The translations under genes and the position numbers were made by a program. From the NCBI RefSeq assembly GCF_001458195.1, contig NZ_CYPU01000023.1:62001-126000 (forward strand): a DNA stretch of 64,000 nt. The letters run 5' to 3'. This stretch comes from Ruegeria atlantica. Lineage in GTDB: Bacteria > Pseudomonadota > Alphaproteobacteria > Rhodobacterales > Rhodobacteraceae. The notes beneath the pieces are model-generated. The model did no database searches. It had not been told where the DNA came from and worked only from the letters and a program-made list of their open reading frames with translations. Below, in pieces: positions 16,578 to 26,553 of the stretch. Within the stretch, counting starts at the first letter, position 1, and each line of letters starts with the position of its first letter.

Positions 16578-17816
16578 ATGCCCTTACTCGTGATGAAATT
16601 TGGCGGCACTTCGGTTGCCAACCTTGACCGTATCCGCCGCGCAGCCAAGCGCATCGGCGTCGAAGTGGCGAAGGGCTATGACGTGATCGTCATCGTCTCG
16701 GCCATGTCCGGCAAGACAAACGAGCTTGTGGGCTGGGTCGATGAAACATCACCGTTGTACGATGCGCGGGAATATGATGCCGTCGTGTCCTCGGGTGAGA
16801 ATATTACCGCTGGCCTGATGGCGTTGACGTTGCAGGAAATGGATGTCCCGGCCCGGAGCTGGCAGGGCTGGCAGGTTCCGCTGATGACCACCAGCGCCCA
16901 CAGCCAGGCCCGGATCGAAGAAATTCCGACCGATAACCTGAACCAGAAGTTTGGCGAGGGCATGAAGGTTGCCGTCGTCGCCGGGTTTCAGGGCATCAGC
17001 CCAGAAGGCCGTATCACGACCTTGGGCCGGGGTGGGTCAGACACCACCGCCGTCGCGTTTGCCGCCGCCTTCGGTGCCGAGCGGTGCGACATCTACACGG
17101 ACGTTGATGGTGTCTATACCACGGACCCGCGCATCTGCGAGAAGGCACGCAAGCTGGACCGCATTTCGTTCGAGGAAATGCTGGAATTGGCCTCGCTGGG
17201 GGCAAAGGTGCTGCAGACCCGCTCAGTCGAATTGGCGATGCGCTACAAGGTAAAACTGCGCGTTCTTTCAAGCTTTGAGGAACAATCCGACGAGGCCGGT
17301 ACGCTGGTCTGCGATGAGGAGGATATCATGGAATCCAATGTTGTGGCCGGTGTGGCCTATTCCCGCGACGAAGCCAAGATGACTGTTGTCTCGGTGGCTG
17401 ACCGCCCGGGCATCGCGTCGATCATCTTTACCGCGCTCAGCGACGCGGGCGTGAATGTCGATATGATCGTGCAGAACATCTCGGACGAAGGGCGCACGGA
17501 CATGACCTTTTCCTGCCCCACCGATCAGGTGGCCCGCGCCGAACAGGCCTTGCTGGCAATCAAGGACGCGGGCGAGCTGAACTACGCCGAACTGGTCGCG
17601 GATCAGGATGTCTGCAAGGTCTCGGTTGTGGGGATCGGTATGCGCTCGCAGTCGGGCGTGGCGGCCAAGATGTTCAAGATACTCTCGGATGAGGGGATCA
17701 ACATCAAGGTCATTACAACCTCTGAGATAAAAATTTCCGTCCTCGTCGACAGGAAATACATGGAACTTGCTGTTCAGGCACTGCATGATGCCTTTGAATT
17801 GGACAAGGCGGCCTGA
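16578..17816 (+). CDS. lysC: Aspartate kinase
   Basis: A 412-residue cytoplasmic kinase that phosphorylates aspartate, the first step towards lysine, threonine, methionine and diaminopimelate. The kinase domain starts MPLLVMKFGGTSV with KFGGTS at residues 7-12, followed by the ATP-site GRGGSDTTAVAFAAA. The C terminus holds two ACT domains (from about residue 265: VADRPGIASIIF; and about 345: VVGIGMRSQSGVAAKMF), the site of feedback inhibition. The start at 16578 fits the family; the frame runs back to 16458 without any homology. The partial thrC gene at the left end belongs to the same amino-acid family. Confidence 0.95.
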   Translation: MPLLVMKFGGTSVANLDRIRRAAKRIGVEVAKGYDVIVIVSAMSGKTNELVGWVDETSPLYDAREYDAVVSSGENITAGLMALTLQEMDVPARSWQGWQVPLMTTSAHSQARIEEIPTDNLNQKFGEGMKVAVVAGFQGISPEGRITTLGRGGSDTTAVAFAAAFGAERCDIYTDVDGVYTTDPRICEKARKLDRISFEEMLELASLGAKVLQTRSVELAMRYKVKLRVLSSFEEQSDEAGTLVCDEEDIMESNVVAGVAYSRDEAKMTVVSVADRPGIASIIFTALSDAGVNVDMIVQNISDEGRTDMTFSCPTDQVARAEQALLAIKDAGELNYAELVADQDVCKVSVVGIGMRSQSGVAAKMFKILSDEGINIKVITTSEIKISVLVDRKYMELAVQALHDAFELDKAA

Positions 17817-17862
17817 GCATTTCAGCTAAAGGTCTCGCCTGATTCCGTAATTTGGGTGGGAT

Positions 17863-20106
17863 ATGGCGGAAGGCACCGAAACTGAATCCCGCAAGCTGCT
17901 GGGGCGGCTGCGCGAAGAGATGGCGAGCGAAGCCGCCGGTCAGGAACGCCTTGACCGGATCACGCATCTTATTGCCGACAGTATTCGAGCCGAGGTGTGC
18001 TCGGTCTACCTGTTCCGGGATGCCGACACCCTTGAGCTTTGCGCGACTGAAGGGTTGTCGCCAGAGGCGGTTCACAAAACACGTATGCGGTTGGGTGAAG
18101 GCCTTGTGGGTCATGTCGCGCAATCCGGCAAGGTCGTGAATACTGCAGACGCGCCTTCGACCAAAGGGTTTCGGTACATGCCAGAAACCGGCGAAGAGAG
18201 GTTCTCGTCCTTCATCGGGGTGCCGATCCAGCGTTTGGGTGAAAAGCTGGGCGTACTGGTCGTGCAATCCCGTGAAGCGCGCGTGTATTCTGCTGACGAG
18301 GTCTATGCGTTGGAAGTGGTCGCCATGGTTCTGGCCGAGATGACCGAGCTTGGTGCCTTTGTGGGCGAGGGCGCAGCGCTTTCACCCCGGCACCAGCAAT
18401 CGGTGCAATTTGAGGGGGGACCGGCACAGGAAGGATCTGCCGAAGGGCATGTCTGGTTGCATGAACCCCGTGTTGTCGTCACCAACCCGATTGCTGACGA
18501 TCCCCACCGCGAACGTGAACGTCTGAACGAGGCCGTGGATGAGCTGCGCGTGGGCGTCGACAAGATGCTTGAGATTTCGCAGGGCGGTGACAAGGAACAA
18601 TTGCAGGTTCTGGAAGCCTATCGGATGTTTGCCAACTCGAAAGGTTGGATGCGTCGGATGGAAGAGGACATTGCCCTAGGCCTTAGCGCCGAAGCGGCAG
18701 TTGAGAAAGAGCAATCGCAGGCGCGGGCGCGCATGGGGCAGGTTACCGACCCCTATCTGCGGGAACGGCTGGCAGATCTGGATGACCTCAGCAACCGGCT
18801 GCTGCGCATTCTGACCGGGCAGGGGGGCACCAACGGGGCCGACCTGCCACCGGATCCGATCCTGGTTGCCCGAAATATCGGGCCTGGGGATCTGTTGGAA
18901 TATGGTCGTTCGTTGAAAGGGATCGTTCTTGAGGAAGGCTCGGTCGGTAGCCACGCAACGATTGTGGCTCGCGCCCTGGCAATTCCACTGGTGGTTCACG
19001 TTGGGCACATCACGACCGAGGCGTTGAACGGAGATCATATTCTGGTCGATGGCGATCAGGGTATGGTCCAACTGCGTCCGGAAGATACAGTTGTCTCCGC
19101 GTTTCGCGATAAAATCGCAATGCAGGCCAAAGCGCAGGAACGCTATGCCTCGATCCGCGATACTCCGACAGTGACGCGCGATGGTGAACGGATCAATCTG
19201 GTTATGAACGCGGGCCTGATGGCGGATCTGCCGTCGCTGGGCAATTCTGGGGCCGAGGGTGTGGGCTTATTCCGCACCGAGCTTCAGTTCCTGATCCGCA
19301 ATCAGATGCCCAAGCGGTCCGAGCTTGTGACACAATATCAGCGCGTCATGGATGCTGCTGGCGACATGCGCGTGGTGTTCCGCACACTGGATATCGGGTC
19401 GGACAAAGTTCTGCCCTACATGAAGCACGTCGAAGAGCCCAACCCGGCTTTGGGCTGGCGCGCTATTCGCGTTGGTCTGGACAAGCGCGGCGTTATGCGG
19501 ATGCAGTTGCAGGCGTTGATGCGTGCGGCCAATGGGCGGCCTTTGACAATCATGTTCCCGTTTGTGGCGCAGGCCGAAGAATACCGGGAGGCACGTTGGG
19601 AAGTGAACAAGACCATCGAACGCGAAAAGCGCCTTGGTCATGTGCTGCCAGAATCGATCGAAGTTGGCGCAATGCTGGAAACGCCGTCTCTCGCCTTTGC
19701 CCCGCAGAAGTTCTTTGACGAGGTTGATTTCGTCTCGATCGGGGGCAACGACCTGAAACAGTTCTTTTTTGCCGCTGACCGCGAAAACGAGCTGGTTCGC
19801 CGACGCTATGACACGCTGAATGTCAGCTTCCTCTCCTTCATCGAACGGATTGTCGAGCGCTGCAATATCTCGAACACGCCGTTGTCTTTCTGTGGCGAGG
19901 ATGCCGGGCGACCGGTTGAGGCGCTTTGTCTCGCAGCCATGGGTATTCGGACTTTATCCATGCGCCCGGCGTCGATTGGCCCGGTCAAAAGCGTGTTGTT
20001 GCGCGCTGACCTGCAGTCACTGCGTAAGATCATCGCTGACGCCCGCCATCGTGGAGATCAAACAGTTCGATCCTCGGTAATGGAGTGGTTAAGGAATCAG
20101 GGTTGA
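17863..20106 (+). CDS. ptsP: Phosphoenolpyruvate-protein phosphotransferase of the nitrogen PTS (EI-Ntr)
   Basis: A 747-residue cytoplasmic enzyme that takes phosphate from PEP and passes it to NPr, starting the regulatory PTS-Ntr cascade. An N-terminal GAF domain (about residues 20-165) senses a small ligand, in relatives glutamine or oxoglutarate. The phosphorylated His364 lies in GSVGSHATIVARA. The PEP-binding barrel has GVGLFRTELQF, SIGGNDLKQF and a late CGEDAGRP where CGEMAGDP is common. Its position just after lysC, 46 bases apart, is conserved in related alphaproteobacteria. In these bacteria the cascade usually adjusts carbon, nitrogen and potassium metabolism rather than sugar uptake. 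Confidence 0.95.
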   Translation: MAEGTETESRKLLGRLREEMASEAAGQERLDRITHLIADSIRAEVCSVYLFRDADTLELCATEGLSPEAVHKTRMRLGEGLVGHVAQSGKVVNTADAPSTKGFRYMPETGEERFSSFIGVPIQRLGEKLGVLVVQSREARVYSADEVYALEVVAMVLAEMTELGAFVGEGAALSPRHQQSVQFEGGPAQEGSAEGHVWLHEPRVVVTNPIADDPHRERERLNEAVDELRVGVDKMLEISQGGDKEQLQVLEAYRMFANSKGWMRRMEEDIALGLSAEAAVEKEQSQARARMGQVTDPYLRERLADLDDLSNRLLRILTGQGGTNGADLPPDPILVARNIGPGDLLEYGRSLKGIVLEEGSVGSHATIVARALAIPLVVHVGHITTEALNGDHILVDGDQGMVQLRPEDTVVSAFRDKIAMQAKAQERYASIRDTPTVTRDGERINLVMNAGLMADLPSLGNSGAEGVGLFRTELQFLIRNQMPKRSELVTQYQRVMDAAGDMRVVFRTLDIGSDKVLPYMKHVEEPNPALGWRAIRVGLDKRGVMRMQLQALMRAANGRPLTIMFPFVAQAEEYREARWEVNKTIEREKRLGHVLPESIEVGAMLETPSLAFAPQKFFDEVDFVSIGGNDLKQFFFAADRENELVRRRYDTLNVSFLSFIERIVERCNISNTPLSFCGEDAGRPVEALCLAAMGIRTLSMRPASIGPVKSVLLRADLQSLRKIIADARHRGDQTVRSSVMEWLRNQG

Positions 20107-20139
20107 TTTTCCAGTTGCGCTTCCCTATTCAGTGCCTGA

Positions 20140-20185
20140 ATGTTAGCGATAACAATGCTTGCATCACAGGGACCAGTGATAACTG
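20140..20185 (+). promoter_or_regulatory. Candidate LacI-family (GntR-type) operator pair ahead of zwf
   Basis: In the 117-base gap before zwf, ATGTTAGCGATAACAAT (20140-20156) contains the inverted repeat TGTTA-N4-TAACA with a central CG, the layout of operators for the LacI-family gluconate regulators GntR/IdnR. A second imperfect site, CAGTGATAACTG (20174-20185), repeats the GATAAC half. The two centres are about 31 bases apart, three helical turns, which would suit side-by-side binding. The regulator gene is not in the window. Confidence 0.5.
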
Positions 20186-20223
20186 CGCCTGAGTGATGCC
20201 AGCAGATTTGAAGGAGCCCATAG

Positions 20224-21669
20224 ATGGTTTCACGCGTAATCCCGGTAGACCCGTTTGATCTGGTGCTATTCGGCGCGACCGGCGATCTGGCGCAGCGCAA
20301 GATCTTGCCCGGGCTCTATCACCGGTTCGAAGTTGGCCAGATGCCCGAAGACGCAAAGATCATCGGCACGGCGCGGTCCGACATGGACAGCGACGGGTTC
20401 CGGGACCAAATACGCGCCTCGATGAAAGAATTTGCGCCTGCGTTCAAAAAGGACGTTCTGGATCAGTTTCTGAGCCATGTTGAATATGTTCCCGTTGACG
20501 CACTGGGAGACTCCGGCTGGAAAGACCTTGCCAATAGCTTGCGTCCTGACGTTGTACGCGCGTTTTATCTGTCAGTTGGCCCCAGCCTTTTCTCCGGTAT
20601 CGCAAAAAGGCTCAGCGATCATGGCATGGCGACGCCCGACAGCCGTATCGTGGTCGAAAAACCCTTTGGCCACGACCTCGCCTCGGCCCAGGCGCTGAAC
20701 TCCGGGCTGCGAGCCTGCTTTGAAGAACATCAGATATATCGGATCGACCACTATTTGGGAAAGGAAACGGTGCAGAACCTGATGGCGCTGCGCTTTGCCA
20801 ATTCCCTGTTCGAACCTCTCTGGAACGCGACGCATGTCGATCATGTTCAGATTACAGTGGGAGAGACCGTTGGCGTCGAAGGGCGCGGAGCCTATTACGA
20901 TCAGTCCGGTGCAATGCGGGACATGGTGCAGAACCATCTGGTTCAGCTCTTGTGCCTGACTGCGATGGAACCTCCGTCCAAATTTTCGCCCAACGCCGTG
21001 CGTGACGAGAAGGTCAAGGTGATCGAAGCGCTGGAGCCCGTTGCGCCGTCTGACATCGCACGCGGCCAGTATCGTTCGAGCAAAGTTGGCGACGGTTACT
21101 TGGATCATGTTGGCAACCCCGCGAGCCGCACCGAAAGCTACATCGCTCTTAAGGCCCATATCGGCAACTGGCGCTGGGCCAGTGTGCCGTTCTATTTGCG
21201 AACTGGAAAACGCCTGCGGGCTCGCGAATCCGAAATCGCGGTGTTTTTCCGGGATCCGCCGCATACGATCTTCCCCAATGTCGGCCCGCTGCACGGCAAC
21301 GTGCTGGTGATCCGCCTGCAACCGGACGAAGGTATTACCCTGCGAACAACGATTAAAGAACCGGGGCAGGGCGGGTTCCGCCTGTCAGATGTTGCACTGG
21401 ACATGAGTTTTGCCGAGGCGCTTGGGGATGAGGCGCAATCGCCAGATGCATATGAACGTCTGGTTATGGATGTCATTCGCGGCGATCAAACCCTGTTCAT
21501 GCGCGGCGACGAAGCCGAAGCCGCCTGGGCCTGGGTTGATCCCATTATTCACAGTTGGGAAGAGCGTGGAGATCGCCCCGCGAAATATGATCAGGGCAGT
21601 TCCGGCCCAGAAGAAGCGCTGATGCTGATGCATCGCGATGGGCGCCGCTGGCGTCAGATCGGAGGGTAA
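20224..21669 (+). CDS. zwf: Glucose-6-phosphate 1-dehydrogenase
   Basis: A 481-residue cytoplasmic enzyme that oxidises glucose-6-phosphate to 6-phosphogluconolactone with NAD(P)+, feeding the Entner-Doudoroff and pentose-phosphate routes. The N-terminal nucleotide fold has [12 protein letters not shown] (GxxGDLA) at about residues 13-24, and the active-site block RIDHYLGKE is at 173-181. AAGGAG lies 7 bases before the ATG. It opens the zwf-edd-eda operon: edd begins 2 bases after the zwf stop. The usual lactonase gene pgl is absent from the operon. Confidence 0.95.
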   Translation: MVSRVIPVDPFDLVLFGATGDLAQRKILPGLYHRFEVGQMPEDAKIIGTARSDMDSDGFRDQIRASMKEFAPAFKKDVLDQFLSHVEYVPVDALGDSGWKDLANSLRPDVVRAFYLSVGPSLFSGIAKRLSDHGMATPDSRIVVEKPFGHDLASAQALNSGLRACFEEHQIYRIDHYLGKETVQNLMALRFANSLFEPLWNATHVDHVQITVGETVGVEGRGAYYDQSGAMRDMVQNHLVQLLCLTAMEPPSKFSPNAVRDEKVKVIEALEPVAPSDIARGQYRSSKVGDGYLDHVGNPASRTESYIALKAHIGNWRWASVPFYLRTGKRLRARESEIAVFFRDPPHTIFPNVGPLHGNVLVIRLQPDEGITLRTTIKEPGQGGFRLSDVALDMSFAEALGDEAQSPDAYERLVMDVIRGDQTLFMRGDEAEAAWAWVDPIIHSWEERGDRPAKYDQGSSGPEEALMLMHRDGRRWRQIGG

Positions 21670-21671
21670 TC

Positions 21672-23477
21672 ATGGTACATTCAGCCATCACTGACGTCAC
21701 TCAACGCATTATCGACCGCAGCGCCGAACTGCGCGGCCCGCATATTGAGCGTATGGAACATGCCCGATCCAAGGGACCGGCGCGCGCGCATTTGTCTTGC
21801 AGCGGTCAAGCCCATGCCTATGCCGGTGCGGGTGAGGACCAGCAAGCTATGGCCACTGATACGGCCGGTAATCTGGGCATCGTCACCGCCTATAACGACA
21901 TGCTTTCTGCCCACCAGCCGTTTGAGCGATATCCCGGCCTGATCCGCGATGCGATCCGAGCCGCAGGTGGCACTGCACAAGTTGCGGGTGGCGTGCCAGC
22001 CATGTGTGACGGTGTCACCCAAGGCGAGGCGGGGATGGAGTTGTCTCTGTTTTCGCGTGACGTCATTGCCCTGGCGACCGGAGTGGCGCTGAGCCATAAC
22101 ACCTACGATGCGGCCGTTTTCCTGGGCGTCTGTGACAAGATCGTACCCGGTTTGATTATCGGCGCACAGGCGTTCGGCCACCTGCCCGCTGTGTTCCTGC
22201 CAGCCGGACCGATGACCAGCGGTCTGCCCAACGATGAAAAAGCCAAGATTCGCCAGAAATTTGCCGCAGGAGAGATCGGCCGTGACGAGCTTATGGCCGC
22301 TGAAATGGCCGCGTATCACGGACCGGGCACTTGTACTTTTTATGGCACCGCGAACACCAATCAGATGCTGATGGAATTTATGGGCCTGCACCTGCCAGGC
22401 TCCAGCTTTGTGAATCCCAATACGCCTCTGCGGGATGCGCTGACCGAGGAAGGCGCGCGCCGAGCCCTGTCGCTGAGTGCGCTGCGCAACCACTATACAC
22501 CATTCTATCAGGTACTGGATGAGCGGGCGTTTGTGAACGGCATCGTGGGTCTGATGGCCACGGGTGGGTCGACCAACCTGCTGATCCATTTGATCGCAAT
22601 GGCGCGCGCAGGTGGTATCGTACTGGATTGGCAGGATTTTTCTGACATTTCCGCCGTGGTGCCTCTGGTTGCGCGGGTTTATCCGAACGGTCTGGCAGAC
22701 GTGAACCACTTCCACGCAGCGGGTGGTCTTGGGTACTGCATTGGAACGCTACTGGAAGACGGGCTGCTGCACCCTGACACTCTGACCGTCGCGGGGCAGG
22801 GTCTGCAGAATTATACCAAAGAACCGAAGCTGAAGAACGGTGAGCTGGTTTGGGAAGACGGGGCTGGCCACAGCCTGAACGAAAAAATCGTCCGCCCGGC
22901 GAAAGATCCGTTCCAACCCACTGGTGGGTTGTCGCGCCTGACTGGCAATTTGGGCACCGGCGTGATGAAGGTTTCGGCCGTCGCCCCGGAACATCAGGTT
23001 GTCGAAGCGCCTGTACGCGTGTTCCATGATCAGGAGGAAGCAAAAGCCGCGTTCAAGGCCGGAGAGTTCACCGGCGACGTCATCGTTGTTGTCCGGTTCC
23101 AGGGACCCAAAGCAAATGGCATGCCCGAGCTTCACTCGCTGACACCGATCCTGTCGATCTTGCAGGGCCGTGGGCAAAAGGTGGCGCTTGTAACCGATGG
23201 TCGTATGTCCGGCGCGTCCGGCAAAGTCCCTGCGGCGATCCATGTCTGCCCCGAGGCGCTGGATGGCGGGCCGATCGCTTACCTGCAGGATGGCGACATC
23301 TTGCGCGTCGATGCGGTGAAGGGTGAGTTGGAGATTCTGACCCCCGGGGTTCTGGACCGTGCCCCTGCCACTGCTGATCTTTCGGCCAACCAACACGGCG
23401 TGGGGCGTGACCTTTTCGCTACCTTCCGCCAAAATGTCGGATCAGCAGACACCGGCGCCAGTATTTTCGGAGTTTGA
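21672..23477 (+). CDS. edd: Phosphogluconate dehydratase
   Basis: A 601-residue iron-sulfur dehydratase of the IlvD/Edd family that turns 6-phosphogluconate into 2-keto-3-deoxy-6-phosphogluconate. Cysteines in the expected cluster regions are visible in [10 protein letters not shown] (about 115-124), [12 protein letters not shown] and [15 protein letters not shown]. Length and C terminus ([21 protein letters not shown]) fit Edd rather than IlvD. The ribosome site GGAGG overlaps the end of zwf, so the genes are coupled. Confidence 0.95.
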   Translation: MVHSAITDVTQRIIDRSAELRGPHIERMEHARSKGPARAHLSCSGQAHAYAGAGEDQQAMATDTAGNLGIVTAYNDMLSAHQPFERYPGLIRDAIRAAGGTAQVAGGVPAMCDGVTQGEAGMELSLFSRDVIALATGVALSHNTYDAAVFLGVCDKIVPGLIIGAQAFGHLPAVFLPAGPMTSGLPNDEKAKIRQKFAAGEIGRDELMAAEMAAYHGPGTCTFYGTANTNQMLMEFMGLHLPGSSFVNPNTPLRDALTEEGARRALSLSALRNHYTPFYQVLDERAFVNGIVGLMATGGSTNLLIHLIAMARAGGIVLDWQDFSDISAVVPLVARVYPNGLADVNHFHAAGGLGYCIGTLLEDGLLHPDTLTVAGQGLQNYTKEPKLKNGELVWEDGAGHSLNEKIVRPAKDPFQPTGGLSRLTGNLGTGVMKVSAVAPEHQVVEAPVRVFHDQEEAKAAFKAGEFTGDVIVVVRFQGPKANGMPELHSLTPILSILQGRGQKVALVTDGRMSGASGKVPAAIHVCPEALDGGPIAYLQDGDILRVDAVKGELEILTPGVLDRAPATADLSANQHGVGRDLFATFRQNVGSADTGASIFGV

Positions 23478-23480
23478 CCC

Positions 23481-24113
23481 ATGTCCAAAACCCAACGCAC
23501 GCGTGAAATCTGCGCACTTGCGCCCATTGTTCCTGTCCTTGTCGTCGATAACGCGGCTCAGGCGCGCTCTTTGGCCGAGGCGCTTGTCGCAGGTGGCCTC
23601 CCCGCGCTTGAGGTTACTCTGCGCACACCCGCCGCGTTGGACGCGATCCGCGCGATGGCGGATGTGCCGGGCGGCGTCGTCGGCGCAGGAACTTTGGTGA
23701 CGCCCGAAGATGTGCGCGCCGCGAAAGAGGCAGGCGCGCAATTCGGGGTCTCGCCCGGTGCCACCGACATTCTGATCGCGGCCTGCGAGGCCGAAGGCCT
23801 GCCCTTGTTGCCCGGCGCCGCCACAGCCAGTGAGGCGATGCGTCTGTTGGAAAAGGGCTATGACATGCTCAAGTTCTTCCCGGCCGAAGCATCGGGTGGT
23901 GCACCGGCGTTGAAGGCGATCGGCGCGCCGTTGCCGCAAATCAAGTTTTGCCCGACCGGTGGTGTGTCGCCCGAAAATGCAAAGGATTACCTGTCCTTGT
24001 CCAATGTGGTTTGCGCGGGCGGAAGCTGGGTTGCGCCGAAAAAGATGGTCATTGATGGGGATTGGGCCGGTATCGAAAACCTTGCGCGCGCGGCCTCCAA
24101 GCTGATGGATTGA
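23481..24113 (+). CDS. eda: KDPG aldolase (2-dehydro-3-deoxy-phosphogluconate aldolase)
   Basis: A 210-residue trimeric class I aldolase that splits KDPG into pyruvate and glyceraldehyde-3-phosphate, completing the Entner-Doudoroff route. The Schiff-base lysine is in MLKFFPAEASGG at about residues 131-142; the phosphate site is FCPTGGVSPENAKDYL, and GTLVTPEDV with GVSPGATD are conserved. It starts 3 bases after edd and ends the operon. Confidence 0.95.
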   Translation: MSKTQRTREICALAPIVPVLVVDNAAQARSLAEALVAGGLPALEVTLRTPAALDAIRAMADVPGGVVGAGTLVTPEDVRAAKEAGAQFGVSPGATDILIAACEAEGLPLLPGAATASEAMRLLEKGYDMLKFFPAEASGGAPALKAIGAPLPQIKFCPTGGVSPENAKDYLSLSNVVCAGGSWVAPKKMVIDGDWAGIENLARAASKLMD

Positions 24114-24164
24114 CGCCGCTTAAAGCTGCGCTAGGGTGGGCATCAATTCATACAGGTTGATCCC

Positions 24165-25361
24165 ATGAAAAACTCCATTTCCCTGGCGCAAGGGCGCGAA
24201 TATCTGGCGATTCCAGGACCTTCGGTCATTCCAGACGCGGTGTTGCAAGCCATGCACCGCCCGTCACCGAATATCTACGAAGGCGAGCTGATCGAGATGA
24301 TGCCGTCGCTGACCCGCGATCTGTGTCGCATGGCGCGGACCGAGCATAATGTTGCTATCTATATCTCTAACGGCCACGGCACGTGGGAAGCCGCGCTGTC
24401 CAACGTCATCGCACCCGGTGAAACGGTTCTAGCCCCCGCATCTGGCCGATTTACCCATGGCTGGGCCGAGATGGCCGAGGGTATCGACGCCAACGTTCAA
24501 TTGATCGACTTCGGCTCGTCCTCGGCCTGGGATTTTGACCGTATTGCCGAGGCATTGCGTGACGACAAAGCCCACATGATCAAGGCGGTACTGGCCGTTC
24601 ATGTGGACACCTCAAGCTCAATCCGGAACGACATTCCAGCACTACGTGCCTTGTTGGACGATTTGGGGCACCCGGCGCTTTTGATGGCGGATTGCATTGC
24701 CTCGATGGGGTGTGACCGGTTCGAAATGGATGCCTGGGGCGTCGATGTTACTGTCACGGCTTGTCAGAAGGGGCTGATGACACCCGCTGGCACCGGCTTT
24801 GTCTTTTTCAATGACAAGGCACAGGCCAAACGGGCCGCTATGCCACGTGTTTCGCAGTATTGGGACTGGCAGCCACGATCCAACCCCGAGCTGTTCTATC
24901 AGTATTTCAACGGCACCGCGCCGACCCATCACCTCTACGGTTTGCGCGCGGCCTTAGACATGATCCATGCCGAGGGGATGGAACAGGTTTGGGCGCGTCA
25001 CGAGAGGCTAGCCACGGCCATCTGGGAAGCATGTGAAACCTGGGCGCAAGGTGACGCGTTGCATCTGAATGTTGCGGAGCGTCAACATCGCAGCCATGCT
25101 GTCACCGCCTTGCGACTGACCGAGGGACGCGGCACACCATTACGCAAGTTTTCTGAAAACCAACTGGGCTTGACCCTTGGCATTGGTCTGGGGATGGACG
25201 ACTGGGAAGGATGCTTCCGCCTTGGCCATATGGGTCACATCAACGGCCAGATGGTTATGGCAACTTTGGGCGGTGTAGAAACAGCCATGGCCGCGCTGGA
25301 TATCCCTCGCGGTAAAGGCGCGTTAGAGGCTGCAGCTGCGGTGCTTGCGTCGAAGACCTAA
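24165..25361 (+). CDS. Class V aminotransferase (alanine/serine-glyoxylate type)
   Basis: A 398-residue PLP aminotransferase. The N-terminal PGPSVIPDAVLQAM and SNGHGTWEAALSN segments are typical of serine-glyoxylate and alanine-glyoxylate aminotransferases, and the PLP lysine is Lys202 in ACQKGLMTPAG. Such enzymes move amino groups between glyoxylate and serine, alanine or aspartate; in roseobacters some paralogues act on other amino donors (for example taurine or hydroxyaspartate routes), so the substrate stays open. It follows eda by 51 bases but is probably a separate unit. Its end overlaps the convergent aminotransferase by 4 bases. Confidence 0.85.
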   Translation: MKNSISLAQGREYLAIPGPSVIPDAVLQAMHRPSPNIYEGELIEMMPSLTRDLCRMARTEHNVAIYISNGHGTWEAALSNVIAPGETVLAPASGRFTHGWAEMAEGIDANVQLIDFGSSSAWDFDRIAEALRDDKAHMIKAVLAVHVDTSSSIRNDIPALRALLDDLGHPALLMADCIASMGCDRFEMDAWGVDVTVTACQKGLMTPAGTGFVFFNDKAQAKRAAMPRVSQYWDWQPRSNPELFYQYFNGTAPTHHLYGLRAALDMIHAEGMEQVWARHERLATAIWEACETWAQGDALHLNVAERQHRSHAVTALRLTEGRGTPLRKFSENQLGLTLGIGLGMDDWEGCFRLGHMGHINGQMVMATLGGVETAMAALDIPRGKGALEAAAAVLASKT

Positions 25362-26458
25362 CGCCGTGCCTCTGCAAGCGCTTTTGGCAACGCTGCGGCA
25401 AAGGCATCCAAATCGGCCGCTTCACCGCAGCTTACGCGGATGCACCGATTTTGCGGCGCGGCAAAGGGCATTCGCACGAATATGCCCTGCGCGACCAGCG
25501 AGTCCAAAACAGCCTTTGCAAAGGTCCCATCCTGCCCGCAATCAATGGCGACGAAATTGGTTGCCGAAGGAAGGGGCTCCAACCCGTTCTTGCGGGCAAT
25601 CTGGCTGATCCGATCACGCGCTTCGGTAATCTTGGTCTGAACATGATTTAGCCACTCGGCATCCTTCAGTGCGGCCAGCGCACCGGCCTGCGCGGCTCGG
25701 TTCATTCCGAAATGGTTGCGCACCTTGTTGAAGGCCGAAATCAGGCCGGGGGCGCCGATGGCATAGCCAACCCGCGCGCCCGCCATGCCATATACCTTGG
25801 AGAAAGTCCGCATCCGGATCACCCGCGGATCATCTGCTGCCACAGCGGCGGCGGTGCCTGCAGGCGCACATTCCACATAGGCCTCGTCCAATACAAGCAA
25901 GCACCCATCAGGCAGATCGTTTAGCGTTGCCACGATATCCGCTCCGGAATGCCAGCTACCCATCGGGTTGTCAGGATTGGCCAGATAAACCAGCTTGGCA
26001 TCCACATCACCCGCCTTGGCAAACAGGGCAGCAGGGTCTTCGTGGTCGTCGCGATACGGCACTTTGTGGAGCATTCCGCCGAACCCAGCCACATGGTAGT
26101 TGAAAGTCGGGTATGCCCCGTCTGAGGTGACGACCGCGTCTCCGGATCCGACCAGTAGCCGCACCAGGTAACCCAACAGCCCGTCAATGCCTTCGCCAAC
26201 CACGATGTTTTCCGACCCGACTCCATGGTGATCCGCCAATGCGGCGCGCAGATCGTGGTTTTCCGGATCGCCATACATCCAGATCCCCGTTTCTGCCATT
26301 GCCGCTATGGCGTGCGGAGAGGGTCCAAACACGCTTTCATTTGCGCCCAGCCGCGCCACAAATGGCGCGCCACGCAGGCGTTCCTGCGTTTCGGGGCCAA
26401 CAAAAGGCACGGTTGCAGGCAGGGATTGGGCAAGCGGGGTATAGCGTGGCTCTGTCAT
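25358..26458 (-). CDS. Class I/II PLP aminotransferase (HisC-like)
   Basis: A 365-residue fold-type I aminotransferase close to histidinol-phosphate aminotransferase. Conserved segments are RLGANESVFGPSP near the N terminus, YLANPDNPMGS, and the PLP-lysine region TFSKVYGMAGARVGYA. The C terminus FVRMPFAAPQNRCIRVSCG matches the phosphate-arginine region of HisC-like enzymes. It could be histidinol-phosphate or aromatic aminotransferase; no his genes are near. ATG 26458 is preferred; an ATG at 26482 and a further start at 26521 are in frame and none has a clear ribosome site. Confidence 0.82.
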   Translation of the reverse strand: MTEPRYTPLAQSLPATVPFVGPETQERLRGAPFVARLGANESVFGPSPHAIAAMAETGIWMYGDPENHDLRAALADHHGVGSENIVVGEGIDGLLGYLVRLLVGSGDAVVTSDGAYPTFNYHVAGFGGMLHKVPYRDDHEDPAALFAKAGDVDAKLVYLANPDNPMGSWHSGADIVATLNDLPDGCLLVLDEAYVECAPAGTAAAVAADDPRVIRMRTFSKVYGMAGARVGYAIGAPGLISAFNKVRNHFGMNRAAQAGALAALKDAEWLNHVQTKITEARDRISQIARKNGLEPLPSATNFVAIDCGQDGTFAKAVLDSLVAQGIFVRMPFAAPQNRCIRVSCGEAADLDAFAAALPKALAEARR

Positions 26459-26553
26459 GGGGGCAGATAAACGTAAGGTCATACGACAGGCAAGCTTGCG
26501 TTGCAGGATGCTGCTCCGCATTGTTCACGTAACGATTAAAGGGAGGAGCGCGC

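Noticed and set aside
21681-22715. Open frame of 344 codons antisense to edd
   Set aside because: Shadow of edd, with no ribosome site or recognisable domain.
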